The notes: generated by a model not told the origin, from the letters alone. 64,000 bases of DNA from Shinella sp. XGS7 (GCF_020535565.1 NZ_CP084758.1:4477001-4541000), one strand, 5' to 3'; positions 54,255-63,977 are shown, counted from the first letter of the stretch. Numbers and translations: made by a program.

Positions 54255-55283
54255 TCAGCCCGGCAGATTCACCTTGCTGCTGGCCGCCGCCTCGGGCAGG
54301 CTGCTGACCCATTTGCGCACGCGCTCGGCGTCGCCGATCCGCGAGTACTTGCCAGCGGAATCCAGGAACACCATGATCAGCTTGCGACCGGCCAGCTGGG
54401 CCTGCATCACCAGGCAGCGCCCTGCCTCGTTGATGAAGCCGGTCTTCTGCAGGCCGATGTCCCAGGCGCCGCCGCGCACCAGACCGTTGGTACTGCGGAA
54501 CGCCACCTGGCGGCGACCCAGGGTCACCGAGTGCTCCTTGGAGGTGGAGAACTCGCGCAGCACCGGGTACTCATGCGCCACCTTCACCAGCGCCGCCAGA
54601 TCCTTGGCGCTGCTCTGGTTGCGGCTGGACAGGCCGGTGGGCTCCACATAGTGGGTGTCATGCATGCCCAGGGCCTGGGCCTTGGCATTCATGGCGGCCA
54701 CGAAGGCCGAGAGGCCGCCCGGATAGTGGCGGCCCAGGGCATTGGCAGCGCGGTTCTCCGAGGCCATCAGGGCCAGGTGCATCATCTCGCCGCGGCTCAG
54801 CGTGGTGCCGATGGCCAGGCGCGAGCCCGTGCCCTTCTCGGTGTCGATGTCTTCCTGGGTGATGGTGAGCATTTCATCCATGCTCTGACCGGCCTCGACC
54901 ACCACCAGCGAGGTCATCAGCTTGGTGATGGAGGCAATCGGCAGCACCGCCTGGGAATTCTTGGCCAGCAGCACCTCATTGGTGTCCTGGTCCATGACCA
55001 GGGCCACGGCGGACTTGAGATCCAGGGGATCGTCGGTGGCATGCAGGCCGTAGAGCTGACCGAAGGACGGCTTGGCGGCCACCACCGGCGCCACCAGGGC
55101 CGCCTTGCGAGGCGCACGCGCGGCCGGCTTGGCCTTGCGCACGGTCTTGGCGGGCTGGGCCTGCTGGCTCTTCTGCGCCTTCTTGGCGGGAGCGGCCAGC
55201 GCCTGCTGTGGGATCAGGGAGCCCCCCACCAGCAAGGCAGCGCCCAGCGCTGCGCCCGAAAACATGCGTGCAAAAGTCTTCAA
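54255..55283 (-). CDS. pbpG: D-alanyl-D-alanine endopeptidase, PBP7/PbpG-like (peptidase S11)
   Basis: Periplasmic penicillin-binding peptidase that trims peptidoglycan crosslinks, 342 aa from this start. The three active-site motifs are SxxK in IASITKLMTS, SxN in ASENRAAN and KTG in LQKTGFINEA. A Lys/Ala-rich linker (APAKKAQKSQQAQPAKTVRK) follows the signal peptide. I chose the TTG at 55283 (MKTFARMFSGAALGAALLVG) because it gives a positively charged signal start after a GGGGG run. An ATG at 55265 and a TTG at 55298 are alternatives. Confidence 0.87.
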   Translation of the reverse strand: MKTFARMFSGAALGAALLVGGSLIPQQALAAPAKKAQKSQQAQPAKTVRKAKPAARAPRKAALVAPVVAAKPSFGQLYGLHATDDPLDLKSAVALVMDQDTNEVLLAKNSQAVLPIASITKLMTSLVVVEAGQSMDEMLTITQEDIDTEKGTGSRLAIGTTLSRGEMMHLALMASENRAANALGRHYPGGLSAFVAAMNAKAQALGMHDTHYVEPTGLSSRNQSSAKDLAALVKVAHEYPVLREFSTSKEHSVTLGRRQVAFRSTNGLVRGGAWDIGLQKTGFINEAGRCLVMQAQLAGRKLIMVFLDSAGKYSRIGDAERVRKWVSSLPEAAASSKVNLPG

Positions 55284-55341
55284 TCCGGCCCCCAACAACA
55301 GTCTTTGCCAGTGTAGGTGAAAGGCAAAAGCCGGGCAAGAT

Positions 55342-55380
55342 CAAAAACTTAGGCGAGGCTCTTGAAGTAGTACCTCGCCT
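55342..55380 (-). terminator. Rho-independent terminator of leuA
   Basis: Minus-strand 8-bp stem AGGCGAGG / CCTCGCCT, then AAG and TTTTT, 13 bases after the leuA stop. Confidence 0.75.
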
Positions 55381-55392
55381 TCGGGAGCTTGC

Positions 55393-56934
55393 TCAGCCCT
55401 GTGCCGCCACGCGCTCGGTCTTGCTCTGGAGCTTGTTCAGCGCGCTCAAATATGCCTTGGCCGAGGCCACGACGATATCGGGGTCGGCACCAACGCCGTT
55501 CACCACGCGCCCCGCATGCTGCAAACGCACCGTGACCTCGCCCTGCGATTCTGTGCTGCCGCTGGTGATGGCGTTCACCGAGTAAAGCAGCATTTCCGCG
55601 CCACTTTGCACGGCCGACTCGATGGCGCGTAGGCTGGCGTCCACCGGACCATTGCCCTCGCTCTCGGCCCGATGCTCCACCGGACCGGCGGCAAACACCA
55701 CGCTGGCGTGGGGTCGCTCACCGGTTTCCGAGCGCTGGGACAGGGAGAGCAGGCGGAAATGCTCCTGCTCCGAAGTCACCGACTCGTCCATCACCAGGGC
55801 GATGATGTCCTCGTCGAAGATCTCGTTCTTGCGGTCGGCCAGGTCCTTGAAGCGCTGGAAGGCGGCATTGATCTCGGCCTCGGACTCCAGCTGGATGCCC
55901 AGTTCCTGCAGGCGCTGCTTGAAGGCATTGCGGCCGCTGAGCTTGCCCAGCACGATCTTGTTGGCGCTCCAGCCCACATCCTCGGCGCGCATGATCTCGT
56001 AGGTGTCGCGCGCCTTGAGCACGCCGTCCTGGTGGATGCCCGAGGCGTGGGCAAAGGCGTTCGCCCCCACCACGGCCTTGTTGGGCTGGACCACGAAACC
56101 GGTGGTCTGGCTCACCATGCGCGAGGCCGGCACGATCTGGCTGGTCTCGATGCCCACGTCCAGGCCGAAGTAGTCGCGGCGGGTCTTGACCGCCATCACC
56201 ACCTCTTCCAGTGAGCAGTTGCCGGCGCGCTCGCCCAGGCCGTTGATGGTGCACTCGATCTGGCGGGCCCCGCCGATCTTCACGCCGGCCAGGGAGTTGG
56301 CCACCGCCATGCCCAGGTCGTTGTGGCAGTGCACCGACCAGATGGCCTTGTCGGAGTTGGGCACCCGCGCACGCAGCTTGGCGATGAAGTCGCCATACAG
56401 CTCGGGGATGGCATAGCCCACGGTGTCGGGGATGTTGATGGTGGTGGCGCCTTCGGCGATCACCGCCTCCACCACGCGGGCAAGGAACTCCGGGTCGGAG
56501 CGGTAGCCGTCCTCGGGCGAGAACTCGATGTCGCCGCACAGATTGCGGGCGAAGCGCACCGCCAGCTTGGCCTGCTCCAGCACCTGCTCGCGCGTCATGC
56601 GCAGCTTCTTCTCCATATGGAGCTCGCTGGTGGCGATGAAGGTGTGGATGCGCGAGCGCTCGGCGCCCTTGAGCGCCTCGGCGGCGCGGGCGATGTCGCG
56701 GTCATTGGCACGGGCCAGGGAGCAGACGGTGCTGTCCTTGATGGCCTCGGCAATGGCGCGCACGGCTTCGAAGTCGCCATTGCTGGACGCAGCAAAACCG
56801 GCCTCGATCACGTCCACGCGCAGACGCTCGAGCTGGCGGGCGATGCGTAGCTTCTCGTCCTTCGTCATCGAGGCGCCGGGCGATTGCTCGCCGTCGCGCA
56901 GGGTGGTGTCGAAGATGATCAGCTTGTCAGCCAT
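55393..56934 (-). CDS. leuA: 2-isopropylmalate synthase
   Basis: First committed step of leucine synthesis, condensing acetyl-CoA with 2-ketoisovalerate; 513 aa. The catalytic TIM barrel opens with [20 protein letters not shown] (metal Asp, base Glu). Metal-binding His are in [18 protein letters not shown]. The C-terminal LeuA regulatory domain (residues ~400-513) carries Leu feedback control. Start [16 protein letters not shown] at 56934 has GGAG upstream. A leader peptide and terminator upstream point to transcription attenuation. Confidence 0.95.
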   Translation of the reverse strand: MADKLIIFDTTLRDGEQSPGASMTKDEKLRIARQLERLRVDVIEAGFAASSNGDFEAVRAIAEAIKDSTVCSLARANDRDIARAAEALKGAERSRIHTFIATSELHMEKKLRMTREQVLEQAKLAVRFARNLCGDIEFSPEDGYRSDPEFLARVVEAVIAEGATTINIPDTVGYAIPELYGDFIAKLRARVPNSDKAIWSVHCHNDLGMAVANSLAGVKIGGARQIECTINGLGERAGNCSLEEVVMAVKTRRDYFGLDVGIETSQIVPASRMVSQTTGFVVQPNKAVVGANAFAHASGIHQDGVLKARDTYEIMRAEDVGWSANKIVLGKLSGRNAFKQRLQELGIQLESEAEINAAFQRFKDLADRKNEIFDEDIIALVMDESVTSEQEHFRLLSLSQRSETGERPHASVVFAAGPVEHRAESEGNGPVDASLRAIESAVQSGAEMLLYSVNAITSGSTESQGEVTVRLQHAGRVVNGVGADPDIVVASAKAYLSALNKLQSKTERVAAQG

Positions 56935-56973
56935 GGCGTTCTCCGTGAGAGGCTGGGTTGAAGACAGAGGAAG

Positions 56974-57012
56974 GCAAAACAAAGGCCCGCGAAGCTGCTG
57001 CTTGGCGGGCCT
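56974..57012 (-). terminator. Probable attenuator terminator in the leuA leader
   Basis: Minus strand: AGGCCCGC (57012-57005), an inner AAGC / GCTT stem, GCGGGCCT (56990-56983), then TTTGTTTT. It lies between the 17-codon Leu-containing leader peptide and leuA, 39 bases upstream of the leuA start. An antiterminator partner is not obvious by eye. Confidence 0.65.
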
Positions 57013-57049
57013 GTAGTGCTGAGAAAACCTGTGCTTGAGACGTGTGCAA

Positions 57050-57103
57050 TCAGCGCGCCCGGAGGGGTGCGCCTAGTAGCAGGGCAAAGGCAAAGGTGTT
57101 CAT
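57050..57103 (-). CDS. Putative leuA leader peptide (attenuation peptide)
   Basis: An 18-codon frame (ATG 57103, TGA 57050) reading [17 protein letters not shown]. It contains three consecutive Leu codons CTG CTA CTA and a fourth, CTC; CTA is rare in this GC-rich DNA. The frame is followed by the terminator at 56974-57012 and then leuA. A TATATT (minus strand, 57112-57117) just upstream would put the transcript start within a few bases of the ATG, so the peptide might be translated from a leaderless mRNA. No ribosome site is seen. Inferred by analogy with leu/ilv attenuators. Confidence 0.6.
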   Translation of the reverse strand: MNTFAFALLLGAPLRAR

Positions 57104-57111
57104 CGCGGACG

Positions 57112-57117
57112 AATATA
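57112..57117 (-). promoter_or_regulatory. Candidate -10 of the leuA leader
   Basis: TATATT on the minus strand, 9 bases upstream of the leader peptide ATG and 15 bases after the pssA stop. The -35 is poor. If real, leuA is transcribed separately from pssA. Confidence 0.4.
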
Positions 57118-57131
57118 GCACGCGAGCGCGC

Positions 57132-57974
57132 TCAGTGGTGCAGGCCGCGCTCATCGGGCTCGTCGGTGGAGGTGGCGATCACGCTCACCGGCCGGCCCTT
57201 GGCCTTCTTGTACAGATAGACCGCGTAGCCCGAGAGGCCGTAGAGGCAGAACAGGCCGAAGATGGCGCGCTGCGGATACAGGCTGATCAGGGCGATGCCC
57301 AGGGCCACGGCCACCAGCACCACAAAGGGCACGCTGCGCCGCGCACCAAAGACCTTGAAGCTGTAGAAGGGCGCGTTGGTCACCATGGACAGGCCGGCAA
57401 ACAGGGTCACGCCAAAGGCGCTCCAGGCCAGCCAGTCGATCTGCGAGGCATTGCGGTAACCCGCGTCGTCGAAAAGCCAGATCAGGCTGATCACCAGGGC
57501 CGCAGCCGCCGGGCTGGGCAGCCCCTGGAAGAAGCGCTTGTCCACCACGCCGATATTCACATTGAAGCGCGCGAGACGCAGGGCCGCGCCGGCGATGTAG
57601 ACGAAGGCCGGGATCCAGCCCGCCTTGCCCAGGTCCTTGAGGCCCCACATATAGACGATGAGCGCCGGTGCGGCGCCGAAGCTCACCATATCGGAGAGCG
57701 AGTCCATCTGCTCGCCGAAGGCGCTCTGCGAATTGGTCATGCGCGCCACGCGGCCGTCCAGCGCGTCCAGCACGGCGGCGCAGAAGATGGCGATGCAGGC
57801 GGTCTCGAAGCGGCCGTGCATGGCCATGACGACGGCATAGAAGCCGCAGAACAGCGCGCACAGCGTGATGCTGTTGGGCAGGGCATAAATGCCCTTGCGG
57901 CGCGGACGCCGAGGCTCCAGGACTTCGTCCTCGTCGAGCAGCTCGGCGTTCTTGTTGTTATTGGGATCGGTCAT
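57132..57974 (-). CDS. pssA: CDP-diacylglycerol--serine O-phosphatidyltransferase
   Basis: Integral membrane enzyme of 280 aa making phosphatidylserine, precursor of phosphatidylethanolamine. The CDP-alcohol phosphotransferase motif D-x2-D-G-x2-A-R-x8-G-x3-D-x3-D is DALDGRVARM followed by FGEQMDSLSDMV (about residues 69-97). Around seven hydrophobic segments are visible, for example SITLCALFCGFYAVVMAMHG. Start MTDPNNNKNAELLDEDEVLE. It lies between leuA and ilvC on the same strand, a recurrent Burkholderiales layout, with terminators on both sides. Confidence 0.93.
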   Translation of the reverse strand: MTDPNNNKNAELLDEDEVLEPRRPRRKGIYALPNSITLCALFCGFYAVVMAMHGRFETACIAIFCAAVLDALDGRVARMTNSQSAFGEQMDSLSDMVSFGAAPALIVYMWGLKDLGKAGWIPAFVYIAGAALRLARFNVNIGVVDKRFFQGLPSPAAAALVISLIWLFDDAGYRNASQIDWLAWSAFGVTLFAGLSMVTNAPFYSFKVFGARRSVPFVVLVAVALGIALISLYPQRAIFGLFCLYGLSGYAVYLYKKAKGRPVSVIATSTDEPDERGLHH

Positions 57975-58003
57975 GGGGCGGGAGGATACAACAGCGCCTC
58001 CAA

Positions 58004-58032
58004 GGAAAAAGCCGCGAACAGGTCGCGGCTTT
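58004..58032 (-). terminator. Rho-independent terminator of ilvB-ilvH-ilvC
   Basis: Minus-strand 9-bp stem AAAGCCGCG / CGCGGCTTT with a 7-base loop, then TTTTTCC. It lies 30 bases upstream of the pssA start and follows the tandem hairpins at 58050-58125. Confidence 0.8.
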
Positions 58033-58049
58033 GCTGCTTGGAGTGCTCA

Positions 58050-58125
58050 GCCAGTCCACACGAGATGTGGACTGGCCTTCGGATGGCGTCGGACCATCCT
58101 CGCCCGCTCACTTGCAGGTGAGCGG
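58050..58125. repeat. Cluster of tandem perfect hairpins downstream of ilvC
   Basis: Three separate stems in a row: GCCAGTCCACA / TGTGGACTGGC (58050-58076, 11 bp, loop CGAGA); GGATGG / CCATCC (58081-58099); CCGCTCAC / GTGAGCGG (58104-58125). A weaker stem (CCGAGTGC / GCGCTCGG) lies nearer ilvC. None has a T-run. They may protect the 3' end of the ilv mRNA or belong to a dispersed palindrome family. Confidence 0.55.
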
Positions 58126-58174
58126 TCCTTCGCGAGGCGTCGCCGAGTGCGCAGGCGCTCGGCTCGGTCCTCGC

Positions 58175-59209
<1,035 letters not shown>

Positions 59210-59255
59210 TCAGTGCGGTAAGAATGCGGGGCCCAGGTTCTTGATGAACTTGTCG

Positions 59256-59334
59256 CCGGGCCGCCCCAAGACAAGTTCATTGCCCCCTCGGGGGGCGGCG
59301 CACGGGCCGTCAACGGCCCCGCGCCTGGGGGTGG
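59256..59334. repeat. GC-rich hairpin sequence between ilvH and ilvC
   Basis: Spacer with the stem GCCCCCTCGGGGGGC (about 59282-59296) and GGGCCGTCAACGGCCC near 59304-59319, without T-runs. It resembles the intergenic hairpin in the hpnD-hpnE spacer in composition. Possibly a dispersed Burkholderiales intergenic palindrome. Confidence 0.4.
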
Positions 59335-59826
59335 TCATACACGGAGGATGCGCTCGCCGCGGCCGATGCCGCTGGAGCCGGTGCGCACGGTCTCCAGGAT
59401 GGCGGTGCGGTCGATGGCGTCGATGAAGGCGTCGAGCTTGGTGGCGTCACCGGTGAGCTCGATGGTGTAGGTCTTCTCGGTCACGTCGATGATGCGGCCC
59501 CGGAAGATGTCGGCGGTGCGCTTCATCTCCTCGCGCTCCTTGCCCACGGCGCGGACCTTGATCAGCATGAGCTCGCGCTCGGTGTAGTTGCCCTCGGTCA
59601 GGTCCACGACCTTGACCACCTCGATCAGCCGGTTCAGGTGCTTGGTGATCTGCTCGATCACCTCGTCCGAGCCGGTGGTCACGATGGTCATGCGCGAGAG
59701 CGAGGGGTCCTCGGTGGGCGCCACGGTCAGGCTCTCGATGTTGTAGCCGCGGGCTGAGAACAGCGCGACCACGCGCGAGAGCGCGCCCGGCTCGTTCTCG
59801 AGGAGCAAAGCAATGATGTGTCTCAT
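59335..59826 (-). CDS. ilvH: Acetolactate synthase small (regulatory) subunit
   Basis: ACT-domain subunit, 163 aa, giving valine feedback control to the catalytic subunit. The N-terminal ACT domain is IIALLLENEPGALSRVVALF, ARGYNIESLTVAPTEDPSLS. The C-terminal half (GRIIDVTEKTYTIELTGDAT) is typical. Start ATG at 59826 with AAGGA upstream. A 185-base spacer to ilvB is very GC-rich with two GGTAAC-centred near-repeats and no gene. Confidence 0.95.
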   Translation of the reverse strand: MRHIIALLLENEPGALSRVVALFSARGYNIESLTVAPTEDPSLSRMTIVTTGSDEVIEQITKHLNRLIEVVKVVDLTEGNYTERELMLIKVRAVGKEREEMKRTADIFRGRIIDVTEKTYTIELTGDATKLDAFIDAIDRTAILETVRTGSSGIGRGERILRV

Positions 59827-60011
59827 GAGGGTTCCTTCTTGGCGGCGGGCTCTTCAGACCGGCGGCGGTAACCGACGGCCCTTGGCGCGCGCTTGAGAGG
59901 GTTGCTAGAGGCTGGCGGACATCCGGGGGCCTGGCGCGCCGCTTCGGTCGCACCCCTCGCCGCGGTAACGGCGGGAGGCCGGCCGGCGCAGGCGGCGCCG
60001 CAGCCCGACCC

Positions 60012-61804
60012 TTACAGGTCTTCGGAGCCCAGCAGCATTTCCGAAATGCCCTTGCCCGCCTTGACCATGGGCCAGACGTTCTCGGTCGGATCGGTGCGCA
60101 CGTCCAGGAAGACCGTGCGGTCCTTCAGGCGCATGGCTTCGCGCAGGGCCGGCTCCACATCGGAGGGCTTCTCCACCAGCAGGCCCACATGGCCATAGGC
60201 CTCGGCCAGCTTGACAAAGTCAGGCAGCGCGTCCATATAGCTGTGCGAGTAGCGGCCCTCGTAGTCCAGCTGCTGCCACTGGCGCACCATGCCCAGATAG
60301 CGGTTGTTCAGCGAGACGATCTTGACCGGCGTCTTGTACTGGAAGCAGGTCGAGAGCTCCTGGATGCACATCTGGATGGAGCCTTCGCCGGTGATGCAGA
60401 ACACATCCGACTCAGGCTTGGCCAGCTTGATGCCCATGGCGTAGGGCAGGCCCACGCCCATCGTGCCGAGGCCGCCCGAAGTCATCCAGCGGTTCGGCTG
60501 CTCGAAGCCGTAGAACTGCGCCGCCCACATCTGGTGCTGGCCGACTTCCGTCGTGATGTAGGTGTCACGGTCCTTGGTCAGGTTCCACAGGGTCTCGACC
60601 ACCATCTGCGGCTTGACGACCTCGTCGGAATGCTTGTAGGCCAGGCACTCGCGGCGGCGCCACTCATTGATCTGGCTCCACCAGGCGTTGATGGCATTCG
60701 AGTCCGGTTTGGCCTGCGCCTCTTTCAGCTGATGGATCAGCTCCTGCAGCACGTCCTTGACGTCGCCAACGATGGGAATGTCCACCCGCACCCGCTTGGA
60801 GATCGAGGAGGGATCGATGTCCACATGGATGATCTTGCGCTCCACCGAGCCGAAGTGCTTGGGGTTGCCGGTGATGCGGTCGTCGAAGCGTGCGCCGACG
60901 CAGATCATGACATCGCAGTCATGCATCGCCATGTTCGCCTCGTAGGAGCCGTGCATGCCCAGCATGCCCAGCCAGTTCTTGCCGGAGGCCGGATAGGCGC
61001 CGAGGCCCATCAGCGTGTTGGTGCAGGGATAGCCCAGCAGATTGACCAGCTCGCGCAGCTCGCTTGATGCCTCGCCCAGGATCACGCCGCCGCCCGTGTA
61101 GATATAGGGGCGCTTGGCCTGCAGCAGCAGCTGCACGGCCTTGCGGATCTGGCCGCTATGGCCCTTGCGCACCGGGTTGTAGGAGCGCATCTCCACCCGC
61201 TCGGGGTAGTGGAAGGCCGCCGTGTTCAGCGACACATCCTTGGGGATGTCCACCACCACCGGGCCGGGACGGCCGGTGCGGGCGATGTGGAAGGCCTTCT
61301 TGAGGGTCACCGCCAGATCACGCACGTCCTTGACCAGGAAGTTGTGCTTGACGATGGGGCGGGTGATGCCGACGGTGTCGCATTCCTGGAATGCGTCCAG
61401 GCCGATGGCCGGCGTGGGCACCTGTCCGGTGATGATCACCATCGGGATGGAGTCCATATAGGCGGTGGCAATGCCGGTGATGGCATTGGTCACACCCGGG
61501 CCCGAAGTCACGAGCGCCACGCCCACCTCGCCGGTGGCGCGTGCATAGCCATCGGCTGCGTGAATGGCCGCCTGTTCATGGCGCACCAGCACGTGCTGGA
61601 TGGACTGCTGCTTGTACAGCGCGTCGTAGATGTAGAGCACCGCGCCGCCCGGATAGCCCCAGAGGTACTTGACGCTCTCGGCCTGCAGGCAGCGAACCAG
61701 GATTTCGGAGCCGTTCAGCTCCGCGGAGGAAGGGGGGAATACGGCGTTTGCGCCCTGCTATCAACAGCAGCGGCACGCTTGACTTCCGCGCTAGACATGT
61801 CCAT
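60012..61804 (-). CDS. ilvB: Acetolactate synthase large subunit, with N-terminal homopolymer frameshift
   Basis: ThDP enzyme that makes acetolactate or acetohydroxybutyrate, about 597 aa if restored. Start MDMSSAEVKRAAAVDS at 61804 (or ATG 61798) is in a frame that stops at 61715. The remainder (SAELNGSEILVRCLQAESVK, GYPGGAVLYIYDALY, catalytic Glu in VRHEQAAIHAADG) is one frame away. The break is at a run of six C (plus-strand G6, 61732-61737); one extra C joins the frames. The ThDP motif GEGSIQMCIQELSTCFQ is intact. Blocks at about 60450-60620 and 60860-61040 look rhizobial. Confidence 0.9.
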
Positions 61805-61890
61805 TTAGAACCTCAGTGAATTTCTCTAACGAAAAACCATCGGTGCTCCTACTCGCGCCCTTGTGAGGCGGACTTGGAGCCTGCGCGGTC

Positions 61891-61914
61891 AAAAACGAGG
61901 CGCCCGGGTCGGGC
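61891..61914 (-). promoter_or_regulatory. Terminator-like hairpin in the ilvB leader
   Basis: Minus strand: GCCCG, loop ACC, CGGGC, then GCCTCG and TTTTT, about 90 bases upstream of the ilvB start. A CATAAT possible -10 lies about 40 bases further upstream, near 61952-61957. No branched-chain-rich leader peptide is evident, so attenuation here is only a possibility. Confidence 0.3.
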
Positions 61915-62059
61915 AGCCGGCTTGAGACCCAAAAGCTCTTTGTGCGAAGCAACATTATGCACGCGGATCCCGCGTTTGGGCGCATGCCACGCGCGATTGC
62001 CGGCCGGAATGCAATAATTCGCGCCGATTTCGCCAGCAATCGGGCCCGCCCGCAGTCTC

Positions 62060-62626
62060 TTGGCCACCGAAAAAGAACTCAACGAATTCCTCCGCAGCGT
62101 CGAGAAACGAGCCTTCAAGCGCAGCGCCTATCTGGTGCGCGACGATGATGCTGCGCTGGACATCGTGCAGGACGCCATGATCCGGCTGGCCGAGAAGTAC
62201 TACGACCGGCCGGCGGCAGAGCTGCCGCTGCTGTTCCAGCGCATCCTCTCCAACGCCACCATGGACTGGTTCCGGCGTCAGAAGGTGCGCAAGTCCGTGA
62301 TGCAGAATCTCTCGGACTTCGAGGGAGCGGACGGGGACGACGATTTCGACCTGCTGGAATCGCTGGAAGCGCAGGACGGCATGCTGGGCAGTCTGAGCGC
62401 CGCGGACGAGGTGTCGCGGGCCCAGATCTTGCAAGCCATCGACAAGGAAGTCGCCGAACTGCCGGCGCGTCAACGCGAAGCCTTCCTCCTGCGTTACTGG
62501 GAGGAACTGGACGTCGCGGAGACGGCGTCCGTGATGGGGTGCTCGGAGGGCAGCGTGAAAACGCACTGCTCCCGTGCCGTCCATTCGCTTGCAAAATCGC
62601 TGAGGGCCAAGGGGATCACACTATGA
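62060..62626 (+). CDS. RNA polymerase sigma factor, ECF/RpoE-like
   Basis: A 188-aa sigma-70 family factor. Region 2 is YLVRDDDAALDIVQDAMIRL and MDWFRRQKVRK (about residues 24-82). Region 4 is LPARQREAFLLRYWEELDVA, ETASVMGCSEGSVKTHCSRA (about 135-175). The start appears to be TTG at 62060 (MATEKELNEFLRSVEKRAFK); the wording ATEKEL near the start is usual in Burkholderiales homologues. The stop overlaps the next ATG (ATGA). It is divergent from ilvB. Confidence 0.9.
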   Translation: MATEKELNEFLRSVEKRAFKRSAYLVRDDDAALDIVQDAMIRLAEKYYDRPAAELPLLFQRILSNATMDWFRRQKVRKSVMQNLSDFEGADGDDDFDLLESLEAQDGMLGSLSAADEVSRAQILQAIDKEVAELPARQREAFLLRYWEELDVAETASVMGCSEGSVKTHCSRAVHSLAKSLRAKGITL

Positions 62627-63087
62627 GCAAGAAGCTGCCAATCACCGAGCTGGACGTCTCGCGCTTCGGTCTGCGCGTCGCCGCCGGCCTGAGCGAACAC
62701 AACGAATCCCTGCCCGCCGACATCAGCGAGCGCCTTCGCTTCGCCCGTGAGCAGGCGCTCACCCGTGCCCGCGAAGCCCGCGCCACCGCCCCCCAGACCC
62801 AGCCCAGCCTGATCCAGCAAGGCGCCAGCCTGGCCCTGGGCGGCCCGGGCCGTGGTCGCTGGCTGAAGCTGGCCTCCCTGCTGCCCCTGCTGCTGCTGGT
62901 GGGCGGCCTGCTGCTGATCCAGCACAGCCAGTGGTACCAGCAGATCACGGCCGCCGCCGAGATGGACGCCGCCCTGCTGTCCGACAAGCTGCCGCCCGCC
63001 GCCTATGGCGACCCGGGCTTCTCCGAGTACCTCAGCGACGACGAGCAGCAACAGCCCGGCGCCGAGAACCCCGACGCCAAAGAGTGA
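62623..63087 (+). CDS. DUF3619 family protein, candidate anti-sigma factor
   Basis: A 154-aa protein with a cytoplasmic N-terminal half (ITELDVSRFGLRVAAGLSEH, LRFAREQALTRAREARA), one TM segment (WLKLASLLPLLLLVGGLLLI, about residues 83-102) and a short acidic C-terminus (GFSEYLSDDEQQQPG). The topology and ATGA coupling to the sigma gene suggest an anti-sigma role. That function is inferred, not known. Confidence 0.8.
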   Translation: MSKKLPITELDVSRFGLRVAAGLSEHNESLPADISERLRFAREQALTRAREARATAPQTQPSLIQQGASLALGGPGRGRWLKLASLLPLLLLVGGLLLIQHSQWYQQITAAAEMDAALLSDKLPPAAYGDPGFSEYLSDDEQQQPGAENPDAKE

Positions 63088-63956
63088 GCGAGGCACTGAC
63101 CCGTAGCATGACCCGCCTGGCCCCCTGCCCGCTCGGCCGCCTCAGCCTCGCCCTTGCCCTTGCCTGCTGCGGCCTGCCCGCATTGCAGGCCCAGCCCGCC
63201 GAGCCCGCCGCCTCGGCGCCCGCACCTACAGACCTGGCCGCCTCGGCCGCACCGGTCCCTGCGCCAGTCGCGGCACCTGCACCGGCCCCAGCGCCCGTGA
63301 CGGCCAAGCCCGCGCCGACACCGGTGCAGGCCGGCAATCTCGACTGGCGTGCCCTGAGCGCCAGCCAGCGCCAGATCCTGGCCCCCTTGGAAGCGGAATG
63401 GGCCGGCCTGGACGCCTCCCGCCGCAGCAAATGGCTGGAACTGGCCGCCCGCTACCCGCAGCTGCCCGAGGATGAGCAGCAACGGGTGCAGCAACGCATG
63501 ATGGACTGGGTGCGCCTGAGCCCCAGCGAGCGCCAGCAGGCGCGTCTGGCCTTCCAGGCCGCGCGGCAGCTGCAGGCCGATGAGCGCCAAGCCAAGTGGG
63601 AGGCCTACCAGGCCCTGCCCGAAGAGAAGCGCCAGCAACTGGCCGACAAGGCGGCGCAGAAGGCCGCGGCCCACAAACCCGCTCCCCTGCTGCAAAGCCC
63701 GGTGGCCGGCGCCGAGAGCAAGCCGGCCGCCAGCCTGGCCAAGCCCAGCCTGGTGCTGCTGCGCCCCGAAGCCGGCGGCCCGCCCGTGGGGCCCACGGTG
63801 CTGCAGGCCCGACCCGGCGCCACCACGGTGCTGATCAACCAGGGCCGCAGCCAGCTGCGCCAGCCCACCGGCCATCCCCAGCTGGCCATCGATATGCAGC
63901 GTCTGGACCCCAAGACCCTGCTGCCCAAGGCCGGGCCTCAGCCAGCGCGGCAATAA
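63084..63956 (+). CDS. DUF3106 domain secreted protein
   Basis: A 290-aa product from a GTG overlapping the previous stop (GTGA); an ATG at 63108 is the alternative. Signal peptide RLSLALALACCGLPALQAQP, then an Ala/Pro-rich linker. The DUF3106 repeats follow (WRALSASQRQILAPLEAEWA, SRRSKWLELAARYPQLPEDE, MDWVRLSPSERQQARLAFQA, EERRQ-like helices). These tryptophan-containing helices resemble envelope-stress adaptors, but no function is established. It forms a cluster with the sigma and DUF3619 genes. Confidence 0.78.
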   Translation: MSEALTRSMTRLAPCPLGRLSLALALACCGLPALQAQPAEPAASAPAPTDLAASAAPVPAPVAAPAPAPAPVTAKPAPTPVQAGNLDWRALSASQRQILAPLEAEWAGLDASRRSKWLELAARYPQLPEDEQQRVQQRMMDWVRLSPSERQQARLAFQAARQLQADERQAKWEAYQALPEEKRQQLADKAAQKAAAHKPAPLLQSPVAGAESKPAASLAKPSLVLLRPEAGGPPVGPTVLQARPGATTVLINQGRSQLRQPTGHPQLAIDMQRLDPKTLLPKAGPQPARQ

Positions 63957-63977
63957 GCCCGGCAATAATCGCGCCCC

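Noticed and set aside
61791-62039. Small minus-strand frame in the ilvB leader as an attenuation peptide
   Set aside because: It overlaps the ilvB start and has no run of Val, Leu or Ile codons; the upstream hairpin alone is too little evidence.
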